Below, in pieces: positions 45,801-57,062 of a stretch of 64,000 nucleotides of DNA. The first letter of the stretch is position 1; the number at the start of each line of letters is the position of its first letter. Below the pieces are notes generated by a model. The model worked only from the letters and a program-made list of their open reading frames with translations. It did not search any database and was not told the DNA's origin. The position numbers and the translations under genes are program-made. This DNA is from Przewalskia tangutica (Eukaryota; Streptophyta; Magnoliopsida; Solanales; Solanaceae), in the NCBI GenBank assembly GCA_029844215.1, contig CM056726.1, positions 38,123,001 through 38,187,000 of the forward strand, in the 5' to 3' direction.

Positions 45801-46476
45801 CTTGAGGGTATTTATAGGTCAAGTGAAAGCCAACCAATGGCCAAGATTACACCAAGTGTTAGGCAAGTGTAGGCCAAGATTCACCCATGTGTACCTAGCC
45901 AACTTGCACACAAAATATCTACCAAAAATATCTCCCACTTGCCTTCCCAAATCGCCCGCGCCGCGCTTGCCACCATGAGAGGGTGCCAAGTGTCGCCTCT
46001 CGTTGGTCCAAAATGTTCGTCTCTCGGAAAAATCCGCAAAATAAGAAAAGACATAGCCGGAATTTTCCTCGCAAGTTATGAAAACGTTTGCCGAAAACGA
46101 CTCTAACCGGTGTTGTGCACAAATGCCATTCTACTGAGCCACTAGGCGGGGTGACACGTGTCACCCTCCTATTGGCCCAAAATAAAACATCTTCCAAAAT
46201 ATCCATAATGGCCAAAATCTCGAAACAAAGTGGGCCCACAAAACCAGAATTTCTCCCGTGGGCCCCACGTGACCATTTTCAAAATAAAATTCCATAATTC
46301 TCTAATATTCCAGAAGTCCGAATACCAAATGGGAATCCAATTCCCATTAACGAACCTTTTTCCTTCACAAAACCGAAACTTTTCCGTGGAAAAATCGCCT
46401 CTTTCTTCCTTTCCAATCTTTCTGTCAGACATCGCACGACGCCCTCGCATACATACCCTAGAACTACGGTATAACA
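42822..46476 (-). mobile_element. 5' LTR of the inner, minus-strand TR-GAG element, 3.66 kb
   Basis: Full-length reversed LTR (TGTCACGACC to GGTATAACA), essentially the same length as the LTR at 2239-5894. The minus-strand TATAAATA box lies at 45809-45816. With the LTR at 38176-40509 it defines the inner element, 38176-46476. Flanks are GGCGA (38171-38175) and GCAGT (46477-46481), not a clean duplication. Confidence 0.9.
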
Positions 46477-47033
46477 GCAGTTGCACATATGTTAGCATTT
46501 GCCGTCCGACTTAGGAGGCGGTCGTCGATCTTTCGTGTTATGTTCGAGAAGAAATCGGAGATCCATCCAGTGTTCGATTAATGATGACCAAGTTGAAGAT
46601 AATAACCCTGAGATTTGGAAACTGAAGCAGTGACAGAAGTGTGGTAAGAGTTCGAGTGTACGAGAAGTGTACGACATCCTCAGGGATCGCATGCGGCCGG
46701 TACCGTTTGTTAGGTCGCGGAGTGACAGAACCTCGCGGCAAAGTGACAAAAGTGGTATCACGACGAGTAAAGGGAGAAGCGAGCATGTATGGCGAGCATA
46801 GATGTGACCATTTCTTTTGTAAGGAGAAGGTGCGAAGGCAGTATATTTTAGACCCCGGAGAGGGGTATTTGTGGTGATGTTAGAAGTGATTCCTCGTGGA
46901 CTTGGATGTAAGAATTTGCGCAGATGTTTCTGTGGCCAGGTGTGGCAGGATCGTTCTCGTAAGTATAGTAGTGAAGACTATACTGGCGCGCGTTTGTTTC
47001 GAGACTTAGAAAGAACATTCGGGACGAATGTTT
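46477..47033 (+). mobile_element. Interior of the outer TR-GAG element, last part
   Basis: Continues the interior cut at 38175: GTTAGCATTTGCCGTCCGAC at 46490 matches 1780 of element 1. It carries the primer-binding-site-like block at 46743-46759. No coding sequence recognised. Confidence 0.85.
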
Positions 47034-47047
47034 CTAAGGAGGGAGAA
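47034..47047 (+). other. Polypurine tract of the outer TR-GAG element
   Basis: CTAAGGAGGGAGAA immediately before the TGTTATACC LTR start. Confidence 0.85.
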
Positions 47048-50000
47048 TGTTATACCGTATTTCCAGTATGACGTGGGCGTACGTAGAAAAGTTTGGGCTT
47101 TAAAGTGGCTTGGCCGAAAATTATTTGTCCACAACACCCGATTAGAGTCGTTTTTCGACGAAACATTTTACATAACTTGCGAAGGGAAAATTCCGGCTAT
47201 GTCATTTCTAATTTTTGCGGATTTTTCCGAGAGACGAAACGTGTTGGACCAACAAGAGGGCGCCACGGCACCTCTCATTGGTGGAGTGTGGGCGGTAAAG
47301 GTGGCGAAGTGTGGCCATTTTTGTCAAGGGTTAGGTAGGATATTTGTGTGTTAGTTGGTTAAGGACACATGGGTGAATCTTGGCCCTACACTTGCTATGC
47401 ACTTGGAATGATCTTGGCCATTGGTTGGCCTTGGCTTGTCCTATAAATACCCCTTTGGAAGACTTGTTCATCCATTCCTAAACTTTCCTAAAGTCTTGAG
47501 CTTCCCCCCGGCTGGAGTGGTTGTCTCGTCCTCCTTGTGAGGCCCTGGCCGGCAGAGCCCCTTCCCCTTGGCCGAGAGTACCCCAGTGGGGTAGGTAGAG
47601 GTATACACCCCCCCTTGTGGTGTTGTCTCGTATATATACCCCCCCTCTTGGTAGAAATACTCTCAAAAGTATTGTTATAATGCCCAAATTACCTTAGCCG
47701 TATACCTTGTAGTATTCTAAGGTTATACTTATACGAAAAGCCCAGAAATACTATTATACTTCCCTTCAGTCACAAAACCGAAACCCTAAGGAAAATCTCC
47801 ATAGTTGGTTGGAGTATTAAGTAGAAGTTGGTTAGAACTTCTAAGGGTTGTGTGGAGCGGGTCGGAGCGCACGGAGTAGGAGCTAAACCTTGCTCAGGAT
47901 CGACATTTAAACTCGGATAATTTTGGGCTTATCGAGGTAAACACTCTTGACCTTCTATTGTAATTGGAAATTACATGTTGTAGGAATGTATAGTTGAAGT
48001 ATACTATATATAGAACTGAACATAATTGTGCGGCAATGTCTTTTGACTTAAGCCTGAATTTAAAGAAGAGAACTGAACTGTAATTACATAGGGATCAGAC
48101 ATGAGACTTGTGTAGCATTCGTGAAGTAGAATTGTACACGTCAGGTTAGATGTATAAACCCCGCGGTTGGCTTGATAGCCGCCTCGATAGAGAGGAGAGA
48201 TTTACGCGGTTGCGGGGGGAGTTGCGAATTTTCTGTAGAATGTTCTACGATTAGACCTAGATGTTAATAAGCGCAGTGTGGCCTTATAGGTTGAAGTACC
48301 ATGCGTGGCGCGATCTACTTGGCTTAAGGTGTAGCCGACGGTTTGAGGTACTTGGAGCGTTTTGCTATTAGTCGATAATCGTCGCGAGGTATGTGAACCT
48401 CTTCCTATCTCTTCTAGCATGATATGTGTGTAACTATGTAGTACGGTGACGCGTACGTGTTAAATGTATTTGATTGGTCTAAAACATAAAGTGTTATAAC
48501 GGCTTTATGGGAAGTTGGTTATAACAGCTTTATGTATGTAAGAAAATACTTGTGGTTTTTAAAAGGTAACTGATTTGAACTATAACTGGTTGGTTATGTG
48601 ATAATAAAGAACTTGAAGTATTTCAAAAGATTTTTGAATCATTTTGAAAGAAGAGTAATACTTGTTTTTTTGAAAACTTAAGAGTTATACTAGCTTTATG
48701 GGAAGTTAGGTATAACGGCTTAAGAATGTTTTGCTGATTTCGGAAATCAGGATGTGTATCGACAAACCACTGCAGCGTTAATAAAAGGAAATGTTTTGTG
48801 ATTAAAACCAGAGAAACTTCCATCTGCATAGAAGCTAAGATGAGACAAAATGATATTTCTAGATCATGGTCAGTAATAAGATTGTTATAAACAAGAATAT
48901 CCTACTCATATAAGGCTTATGTTTTCTCAGATGGTTTAAAAGAGAATTATATTCTTAAATGAATAAGACTATGAACTACGAAACCTTTCTAAAATAAGAA
49001 CCGTGAACATTTGAAATTAGGCAAACTTGGACGTTTGGAAAATAATGTTGTTACTTGATTTTACAAAGGAAAGTTATTTGATTTACTTCAAAACATAATC
49101 ACTCTATTTTCATATACTAATGGTATTGTGTGACTTTTGTAAACGTAACGTATCTTTTAAAAGATAATGTATGAAGTACTTTGGGAATAGATACGATCTT
49201 GTTAATCATATATTAGAATGTACCTTGTGTGTATAACATGATTGTGTTGGTTTGTGATAGCCTTGAAATACTTTATTGTTGATTTGATAAGTAAACATGC
49301 TAGGATGCTACGTGTGTTAGTATCTTGTGATGTTTTGTGTAAAGGGGTTTTCCTCGATCGCGCTTAAAGTTGTTTGACTCTCGGTAGTTATGTTGGTATT
49401 GTACCACTCACCTTGACTTGTCTCGGAGGTTAAGTCGCCTCCGTCACGGGGTAGACTTCGGTGATGCAGGACCGTGATTCGAGAATACCTCATGCGGGTC
49501 TGAGGATCCATGCGGAACTACGGAGTTCGGGTTAGTTTGCGGCCGCTTGTGGTCATGCGGTCTTTGTGGCTACGCGGTGCGAGTCGGGGCGATCGGGAGT
49601 AGCTACCTCGATGCGAGGAATACCTCATGCGGGCTATGAGGTTGGCCTATGCGAGCTCTGAGAGAGTTCGGGGCTAGACGCGCATTTGATCTGCGGGCGA
49701 GTGACGGCTTTGATCATGTAATGATGCAGACAGATATCATGATACGATTTATGACCACTGTTATCGTAGGTGTTAGTAGTCGGTTATGCCTTCGCACTTA
49801 CCTGTCTTGTTTTATTAGGACACAGTGGGACACAGTGTTCATGTATTGCTTAGTGCTTTTATATCATAAGCTGCCGGCGATGAAAGGTATTCCACGCATG
49901 ATTGATGTTATGGGCGTGAGACCCATAGTTACATTTGAGTGATGACTTTGAGGCGTGAGTCACGACTTGACATATGCTTATTTATTGTGAATCGTAGTTT

Positions 50001-50499
50001 GGTAATCATACATGTCTCTGCTTTATAGACTATTATGATTTCATTTCTGATATTTTGATTCACATACTTGGTACTGTTATCGACCTCGCCGGCTGCGTTC
50101 ATGCCGCAGTTGAGGTACACGATCGTTGATCCTAGTTCTCGGGTCACGATTCGGCGTATGGGAAGCTCCGTTTCTCCGGAGGCTTATCAGTGGTATAGTC
50201 CCCTGTCGTTGTAGGTATTTACATTCAGGGGTATGGCGGGGCCCTGTCCCGCCATTGTTGTCGTATCATTCTTAGAGGTTTGTAGTACTATTGTGGGCAG
50301 AGTTGTAATGGGATGTAACTGTTCGGTTTTAAAATTGATTTATATATATGCCGAGAGGTCACTTTTCTTCAGATAAACATGTGTCTTCTTTACATTGTAT
50401 CATGTATTGTGTTTTATGTTCCGCTGATTACTCTGATGTTGTATCACTAGGGTTCCCGGGGTAAGGCACCAGTCACGGGCCTGGGTTCGGGTCGTGACA
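47048..50499 (+). mobile_element. 3' LTR of the outer TR-GAG element, 3.45 kb
   Basis: Partner of the LTR at 32616-36077 with the same ends and subfamily sequence; TATAAATA at 47442-47449. It is followed by the TGATC duplication. Differences from the partner cluster at CAG/CTG/CCG sites (for example GTACTGACC at 35650 against GTTATCGACC near 50085). No gene. Confidence 0.95.
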
Positions 50500-50504
50500 T
50501 GATC
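50500..50504. repeat. Target-site duplication TGATC, right copy
   Basis: Matches 32611-32615. Confidence 0.95.
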
Positions 50505-50870
50505 CTCCGAATTCATCCTTATTTGGTTATACCCGGAGTAAGCATTGAGAAAACTTAGCATCTCATGCCTTGTCGTAGCATCGATCATATGATTAATGTG
50601 TGGTATGGTAAAAGAAACTTTTGGACACCTTGTTTAAATCTTTAAAATCTATACACATTCTTAACTTATTTCCTTTTTTAGGCACAACAACTACATTTGC
50701 TAGTCAATATGGATATTCTACTTCACAGATTGAACCTATATTTAATAATTTTGTTACCACTTCCTTGACAAACATGTGCTTGTACTCGGCCATAGATCTC
50801 CTTTTCTGCTTTATCGAAGGGAAATTCATATCAAAACTAAACTTCTGAGTTGTGATATCATGTGGGATAC
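50505..50870 (-). pseudogene. Reverse transcriptase, first half, Tat type
   Basis: Minus-strand blocks: KRRSMAEYKHMFVKEVVTKL, GSICEVEYPY, LANVVVVPKKGNK, LRMCIDFKDLNK, then HMIDATTRHEMLSFLNAYSG and YNQIRMNSED up to the insertion site. They are the N-terminal and palm blocks of a Tat RT. Frame changes occur between blocks. The next residues continue at 32615, which shows the two pieces were one gene. Confidence 0.9.
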
Positions 50871-51331
50871 ATGTCATGACTAAATGGGACCAAGAAAAGT
50901 AATCGGTGTTAGCTTATTCAATTAATTTAAGCCTGAGCTCGGGGAATAACACAGTGCCCATGTATACCTTTCAATCCGGCAAATGCGTGAATAATATCAC
51001 TTGTTCAAGTTCTTAGATGGTTGACTTTGTGGCGTCTAAATCATCTGGCAACACGAACGACCTCGGGATGCGATAATAATCCTTATCTTTCTCGCAATTT
51101 TCTTTCTCACATTCCTCTTTCTCTAGGCTTGGTGTTCCCAAATCCTATAATTGTTATTTAACTTTTTACCATTCTTTCCATCCTTCACCTCTTTTGGTAT
51201 TTGTACCGACTCTTCTATCGAAACATTTCCATTATATTCAGTTATTCTCCTTGATTTTGCTTAATTTCATCCAGAGTCGGGAATTTTATCATCAAATGCA
51301 AGGTTGAAGGCATAGCCATTATATCATGTAC
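50871..51331 (-). other. Protease-to-RT linker of the Tat element, degenerate
   Basis: Minus-strand spacer between protease and reverse transcriptase; several stops and no recognised motif. Confidence 0.45.
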
Positions 51332-51778
51332 CTATGGCATGCCGAACAGTGCATTGTTGTATCTTATTTCTCCTTTAATAACATAAAACTTTGTCTGTCG
51401 GATTCTTCCGGATGCATTGATTGGAAGAGTGATCTCCCCATTCGTTGTTTTACTAGCCATATTAAATCTCTTCAAAAATCGGACAACCGGAATAATTTTG
51501 TCCAGTATTCCCATATGACCTATCACATTCAACCGAATGATGTTGGCCGAGCTACCTGAATCAATTAAAAGTCGTTTAATTTGAAAATGATCAATGGAAA
51601 CAGAAATTACCAGCGCATCATTATCCGGTTGAATGATTCCCTTGGAGTCTTCATCACTGAATGAAATTGCTTCATGCGGTAAGAAATTCCTGGATTTTTT
51701 TTCTCGAGTTATTGATACTTTTTTCTTCTTTGCAGTCACGACAAAGCCTCTCGAAATATTCATTCCTCTGATAATCAT
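51332..51778 (-). pseudogene. Aspartic protease, Tat type
   Basis: Open for 148 residues. It shows a basic block (KKKKVSITREKKSR), FSDEDSKGIIQPDNDALVIS, the active-site loop RLLIDSGSSANI with flanking hydrophobic strands, and downstream GEITLPINASG and FYVIKGEIRYNNALFG. The DSGSSA loop is intact. It would have cleaved the gag-pol polyprotein. Its reading frame is open, but gag upstream and RT downstream are broken, so no functional product is expected. Confidence 0.9.
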
Positions 51779-51789
51779 ATTTATGACAT

Positions 51790-52425
51790 GTTGCGGCTCA
51801 ATTGGGTTTGCATGTTTGCTTGCCTCTCTAATTTTTGAAGTTTACTTTGGCTCGATCACTCAGAAACTCACACAAATGGCCATTCTTCAGCAACTGAGCC
51901 ACTTCATCTCTAAGCTATCGGTAGTCCTATGTCTGGTGCCCACGTGTTCTATGAGAGTTACATAGTAAATTTGAATCTCACTGAGATAGATCTGACAGAA
52001 GAGGCCTCGGTCATCTTGTCTCCTTAATGTGCCCAATTGATGCCACCAGTCCGGCTGCATCAATATTAAAGTTGTATTTGGACAGTCTTGGGCTTTCCAC
52101 ACTATTAGAAGATTCCCCACCAATATCTTTCTTAAACTACAAACCTCTACTGGTAGAACCCTCGATCATTGCGACTGTCTCCACCTCCTCTTTCCGATGA
52201 GAAGTTATGATTATTGCGCCCTCGATCCGATATGAATATCGACCTCTTGCGTGCACCGTACGGTTGTTACTTATCCCTTAGAGACCTTAACTCGAATTCA
52301 GCTACCCTTTTTGACTTATCAAGACCTTTGTTCCATCTTGATGATCCCGGCGGGAGTTCAAACTGATCATCTTCTATCTAGATCTTTGACTCGTACCTGT
52401 TGTGTACGTCCGCTCATATAACTCC
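51790..52425 (-). pseudogene. gag C-terminal part, Tat type
   Basis: Frame-shifted minus-strand blocks include a KMISLNSRRDHQDG-like segment near 52340 (usually RIEDDQLG...), HVGTRHRTTDSLEMKWL near 51940 (the CEYH...GHRTEDC knuckle region) and NPIEPQHVINMIIRG at the gag-protease junction near 51800. The element is lost beyond about 52425, so most of gag and the 5' LTR are absent. Confidence 0.7.
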
Positions 52426-52950
52426 TGGAAATTCTAACAAGTTTTTCTTCAACTTTAGAGAAGCAATGGAACTCCTTATGTTTAGCCCCTTAGTAAAAGC
52501 TTCAGTTATCCATTCATCCGGTACCGTTCCTTTTAAAAGAGAAGGAGTAACTGTTCCTTCAAATTTAGAGAAAGAGCATCTATTCCTTATGTTTAGCCCC
52601 TTTGTTGTTTGTTTTGAGACTTTTTGTGTCTTTTTGTTTGTTTCAGGTGTTTTGTGAGTCAAATTTTTTTATGGATCATGCATGTTGTAGTTGATAAAGA
52701 TATTGAGTGGATAAAGTAGGATAATGTAATGGGATTGAAAGCAATAATTTGTGTGCTTATGTTAGATATGCCAAAAATTTATGACATCTAATTCTTTGGG
52801 ATATTTGTACTTAGCCTATGTGTGTCATTTATGGAAAGAAAGATTGAAAAATGTCTAGAAAATCTATTTACTTGTTATTTGAGGCGGAATAGTTAAGATA
52901 TACATGTTTAGAGAGATTATTCAGGTATTTCTTTGATAGCCCTTCTGACC
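52426..52950. other. Non-coding, possibly Athila 3' region
   Basis: No gene. It contains a diverged direct repeat (52448-52491 and 52558-52603, each ending CTTATGTTTAGCCCC). The right end is split by the solo LTR and continues at 56324, where an Athila-like tail follows, so this may be part of the same Athila element seen at 8810-9718. Confidence 0.4.
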
Positions 52951-52955
52951 ATTCA
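52951..52955. repeat. Target-site duplication ATTCA, left copy
   Basis: ATTCA precedes the solo LTR and recurs at 56319-56323. Confidence 0.9.
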
Positions 52956-55900
52956 TGTCACGACCCGACCCGACGGGCCGCGACCCGACGCCCTAATTGG
53001 ACGCCATTACACTAACATGTCACGTAATCAACTGACACTTAAGGTTAATCGAAAATTTCGGCAGCATAACGCTGCATTTATAACATATACCCAAAATAGA
53101 CGAGCCGACAAGGCTGCCTTACACAATTATCCAGCACTCACAACATGCTAGCCGACTAGGATGCCACCAAATAGCATCACATAAATAAGGAATAATCAAA
53201 CTAGGCAAGCCGGCAAGGCTGCCACTATATACGGGAACATCCCAAAACAAGTGCAACAATACAGCTAGCTCAACCGCATAAACGTTCTACACAAGTCCAA
53301 AACACATCTATCACCCACAACTGTCTACAGACCTTTAAGAGTATGATAATGACATATGACGGGACAGGGCCCCGTCGTGCCCCTAAATATATACATAAAT
53401 CTGAAAGAGGTTCTATACCGAAATGATAAGCTCTGAATCCAGGAGCTTCTCAATCAGCTGAGGAGTCCTAAGCCTGAGGATCACCAATCTGAGAACCTGA
53501 ACCTGCGGGCATGAACGCAGCCCCCCGAGAAAGGGGGTCAGTACGAAATAATGTACTGAGTATGTAAAACATGAAATAATGTAAATGAGATCATAACTGT
53601 GCCAAGTAAAATAGAGAATCAACTGTGTCTTACAAAAATGAGAGTCATATCAGAAACCATGAATGCTTACCATAGAATCATCATGTCCATATACATGTAT
53701 ATAAATTTGTACAACGTGTCTCGGCCCTCTGGGGAGGGACTCAATGGAACCTGTATATGTCTATATATGTATAACGTGTCTCGGCCCTCCAGTGAGGGAC
53801 TCGATGAAAGTATATATGTATAACATGTCTCGGCCCTGTAGTGAGAGACTCGATGGAAGTATATGTGTATAACATGTCTCGGTCCTGTAATGAGGGACTC
53901 GATGGAAGTATATATGTATAACATGTCTCGGCCCTGTAGTGAGGGACTCGATGGAAGTATATGTGTATAACATGTCTCGGCCCTGTAGTGAGGGACTCGA
54001 TGGAAGTATATATGTATAACATGTCTCGGCCCTGTAGTGAGGGACTCGATGGAAGTATATGTGTATAACATGTCTCGGTCCTGTAGTGAGGGACTCGGTG
54101 GATCTAATAATAACACTTGGCACGAGCAGAATATCATGAGCAACCATATATAGCTTAAATTATCATTTGACCCTCAATGGAATAGAGAATAGCATTATCA
54201 TATCATGTATCATTTAAATCATCTTTTAGAAAATCAAGGCGCTTAGCGTATCACATATCATTTTAGAACATCTTTTGAAAAGTCAAGGCACTTAACATAT
54301 CATGAGTCATTATTTGATTAAAACTAGCCTTTGAAGGAATCACGTACGTCCGCCGTACTTTCATTAAAAACATGTCAAAGGAAAGAAGAAGGATTTTCAC
54401 AAAACCATGCCAAGGAAAGAAAGGATAGTCTCACATACCTTATTAACGAGCTAACCAACTCTATGAATATATCTTGTCTCAATTAGCACTTCCACCTATA
54501 TCAATAATAATTTGTTCGTTAACTTGATGATTTCTAGCGTACGTTATATCGAAGAACGACTTTCTTTTCTATAGAAATTTGGGCAGCACTTCCCCTATTT
54601 ATGTGTGCATCCACAACTTACAAATAAAGCCAGCAACACCAATAACAAGTCATAATCTTAAGAATATAACCCAAACAGTCCATATACTTCATTTCCGCTA
54701 CTATTTTACATTCTTTCTTCTTACATTCATGGAATACAACAACCATAGCAACCAAGGTGATTAATACACCTATTTCTCTTGTCAATCCAACTTCTTTAAT
54801 CATGTAAAAACAACCCTCAAAACAACACATACCTTAACAACAATAAAAGTGCAAGTAACACCCTTCTATACTTTAATTCTTTTAAGACACGTGTTAGTAA
54901 TTACCACAACTTATATTCATGTTCATGACTTATATTTCAGCTTTATAACCTTACAAAACAGCCCCTAAATACGACACAACAATGTCCAATAATTTCCATA
55001 TGTGTCACGGCACCCACAATGAATATAATACCAAGACTCACCTCTTATTTCTTTAAAATCCAATTCATGTTCCACTATTTCCATAGAACTAATTACAACT
55101 TTAAATATCAATGTTTCCTTTATTTTTAACATGCAAAGTATTGATGAAAGTAACAACACCCAAATCGTCCATTTTATCTTTCAATCATTTCCTAACATCT
55201 ACACTTGCATGTCAAGATTTCTTCCAATTTAACACATGACTAATGGTGATAATAACATTAACAACAACCACATGCAATCCCTTACTACCCATTTCCTTTT
55301 TAACATGAGTTTATCCCTTAATCTCAACATCATTTAATCTTTCAAATACTCCATAAAAAAGAAGATTTCTCACCTTAATTTTTGCTCCCAAAGCAGTCCC
55401 GAGTTTTAGCCACTTCTTTGTCAGCTGAACTGGTAACGTCCATAACTCTCTACTTCGGTGTCTTATCGACGAGAGGTTTGTTTCATTGAAAACTAGACTC
55501 GACGAACTTAATTTTTGGCTTTTGAAACACCCAAAAACTTCCAATACACTAGGAGATATACCCCTCCAAAGTTGACTAAAAATCTGCCAGCAAATCCCGA
55601 TTTCTGCCCAAATTTTCCCTAATATTTAGCTTCTAATTCTTCACTTCTTCAACTCCAATTCAACATGCAACCATTCTACAATGTTAACCCATCATTATTA
55701 CACATTTTTTCTTCCCAAAAACGCACCAAAAACTGGAAATTTCCAGCAGCCATTCTCGGTCAGGCAGTGGTTCAAACCCCACTGTTTGTGCAAGATTTTG
55801 GTTTCTATAATGGAGGGATTAATCTTGGAAAAAAGTTAAGAAAATTCCTTCAATCCTTGCTAAGAATGGGGTGTGATTTTCGGCTTCCCCTAAAGAGAAA

Positions 55901-56318
55901 GAAGATTGAATTTTTGTGCTTAAAAAATGGTGGAAGTGCAATGGATTCCTAAGCCTATAAGGTACTTAAAATCTGAAAATGACATTTACTATTTGGTCCC
56001 TAAAATGTCCTCTTAATTTAAATCAATCCTCCAATAAACCTTAAATCCTACTTCCTTTAATTCCCGAAAATTTCATAAGATCTCGTATCCTCATTGTCGT
56101 AACTTGTATAATACGTTACTAATCCATAACGGGAATATATATAATTATCATCCTCAATTTCCATTGTCACGCTCGTAGTAACCAACATTTTTCTGGACTC
56201 ACATCCTTTATATACCAACTTCCGGATTAGTTTATATAAATACACTTTATATCCAATATTCGAATCTTATTTCTTAATGACGTTCTTAATTATCGTCTTA
56301 AACTTACGAGGTGTAACA
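52956..56318 (-). mobile_element. Solo LTR, 3.36 kb
   Basis: Plus-strand copy begins TGTCACGACCCGACC and ends CGAGGTGTAACA, giving TGTTACACC...GTCGTGACA on the minus strand, with ATTCA on both sides and no interior sequence. A solo LTR arises by recombination between the two LTRs of one element. It is related to the LTR piece at 5895-8808 and contains the tandem array at 53705-54105. The ORFs in and around that array (for example 53667-54143 minus) are translations of the repeat; 55665-55952 plus is likewise not recognisable. Confidence 0.92.
53705..54105. repeat. 49-bp tandem array, eight copies
   Basis: The block TCTCGGCCCT starts at 53719, 53779, 53828, 53877, 53926, 53975, 54024 and 54073: a first step of 60 bases, then six steps of exactly 49. 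Units alternate between TATATATGTA and TATATGTGTA versions of the spacer, so the last copies form a 98-base two-unit repeat. Confidence 0.95.
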
Positions 56319-56323
56319 ATTCA
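56319..56323. repeat. Target-site duplication ATTCA, right copy
   Basis: Matches 52951-52955. Confidence 0.9.
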
Positions 56324-57044
56324 TTACCTACCCTGACAAAAATTATATCTTTAGTCAGCCCCTTTGAGCCTAAAATAAAAAAATTCTTTGACACCCTATG
56401 ATTTACTGTTTGTGTCATAAGTAATAATTGAAAGTTAGTGGGTTGAAAAGTGTTGAAAAAGAAACAAGAAGAGAGTGAAAATTGATGCACCCCAATGAAA
56501 AATATGCAAAAGCATAAGTTTAGGGGTGCTTGTTATTTATAATGTATCTCACTCTCTCAAAAGAAAAGAGGAGAGAAATAGGTGTGAGATTAAAAAGAAA
56601 ATCAGAAAGAAGGAAAAAGAGTTGAATGAAGAATGCTTATGGTACGTAATTGAGTCTAAATGCCTACTTTTACCTACCTCTGCATAAGCCTACATTATAA
56701 CCCTTGAAAATCCTGATAATCTTTAATATGTATATCTATGATTAGTGGAGAATAACAAGTAAACATGTCTATAGCGTTTGGGAAAGATGGAATGAAATTG
56801 ACATGCATAGGTTAGGTGTTTGTATTTCCAGTGACTATGATCCAAGTGAATTTGCGGAATATCTAACTTGAAATTCTAGATTACTAATTATTTATGTTAT
56901 ATATGTTCTAACATATTATCCCATCTTTCATCCATGATTTTGAAAGAGCATTGCTATAACTATTTGATCCATTTTATTGAGTCTTTTATTTGATTTTATT
57001 TTCGTTTTTATTTTTTGTTTAGTGTTTTACTCGAGGGAGAATAA
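56324..57044 (+). mobile_element. Athila-like 3' untranslated region
   Basis: AT-rich sequence upstream of a polypurine tract and LTR, with the Athila-like CCCTTTGAGCCTAAA block near 56359. No coding sequence. Athila elements usually have a long non-coding 3' region (some with an env-like ORF); none is seen here. Confidence 0.55.
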
Positions 57045-57062
57045 AGGTTAAGTTTGGGGGTT
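57045..57062 (+). other. Polypurine tract, Athila-like
   Basis: AAAGGTTAAGTTTGGGGG-type tract directly before the LTR start at 57063, the usual Athila arrangement. Confidence 0.7.

Noticed and set aside
38171..46481. Clean target-site duplication for the inner TR-GAG element
   Set aside because: Flanks are GGCGA and GCAGT. A GCAG duplication distorted by the CAG-to-CGA effect is possible but cannot be shown from this sequence.
53705..54105. CRISPR-like regular repeat
   Set aside because: The units are contiguous, without unique spacers, lie inside a solo LTR and belong to a plant genome; it is an ordinary tandem array.
53667..54147. Overlapping minus-strand ORFs of 93-158 codons rich in repeated HVIHIYFHR-type segments
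   Set aside because: They are translations of the 49-bp array. The period is not a multiple of three, so all three frames read similarly; there is no gene signal.
55665..55952. 95-codon ORF with a basic C-terminus
   Set aside because: It is inside the solo LTR and the related LTR at 5895-8808 shows no matching open frame.
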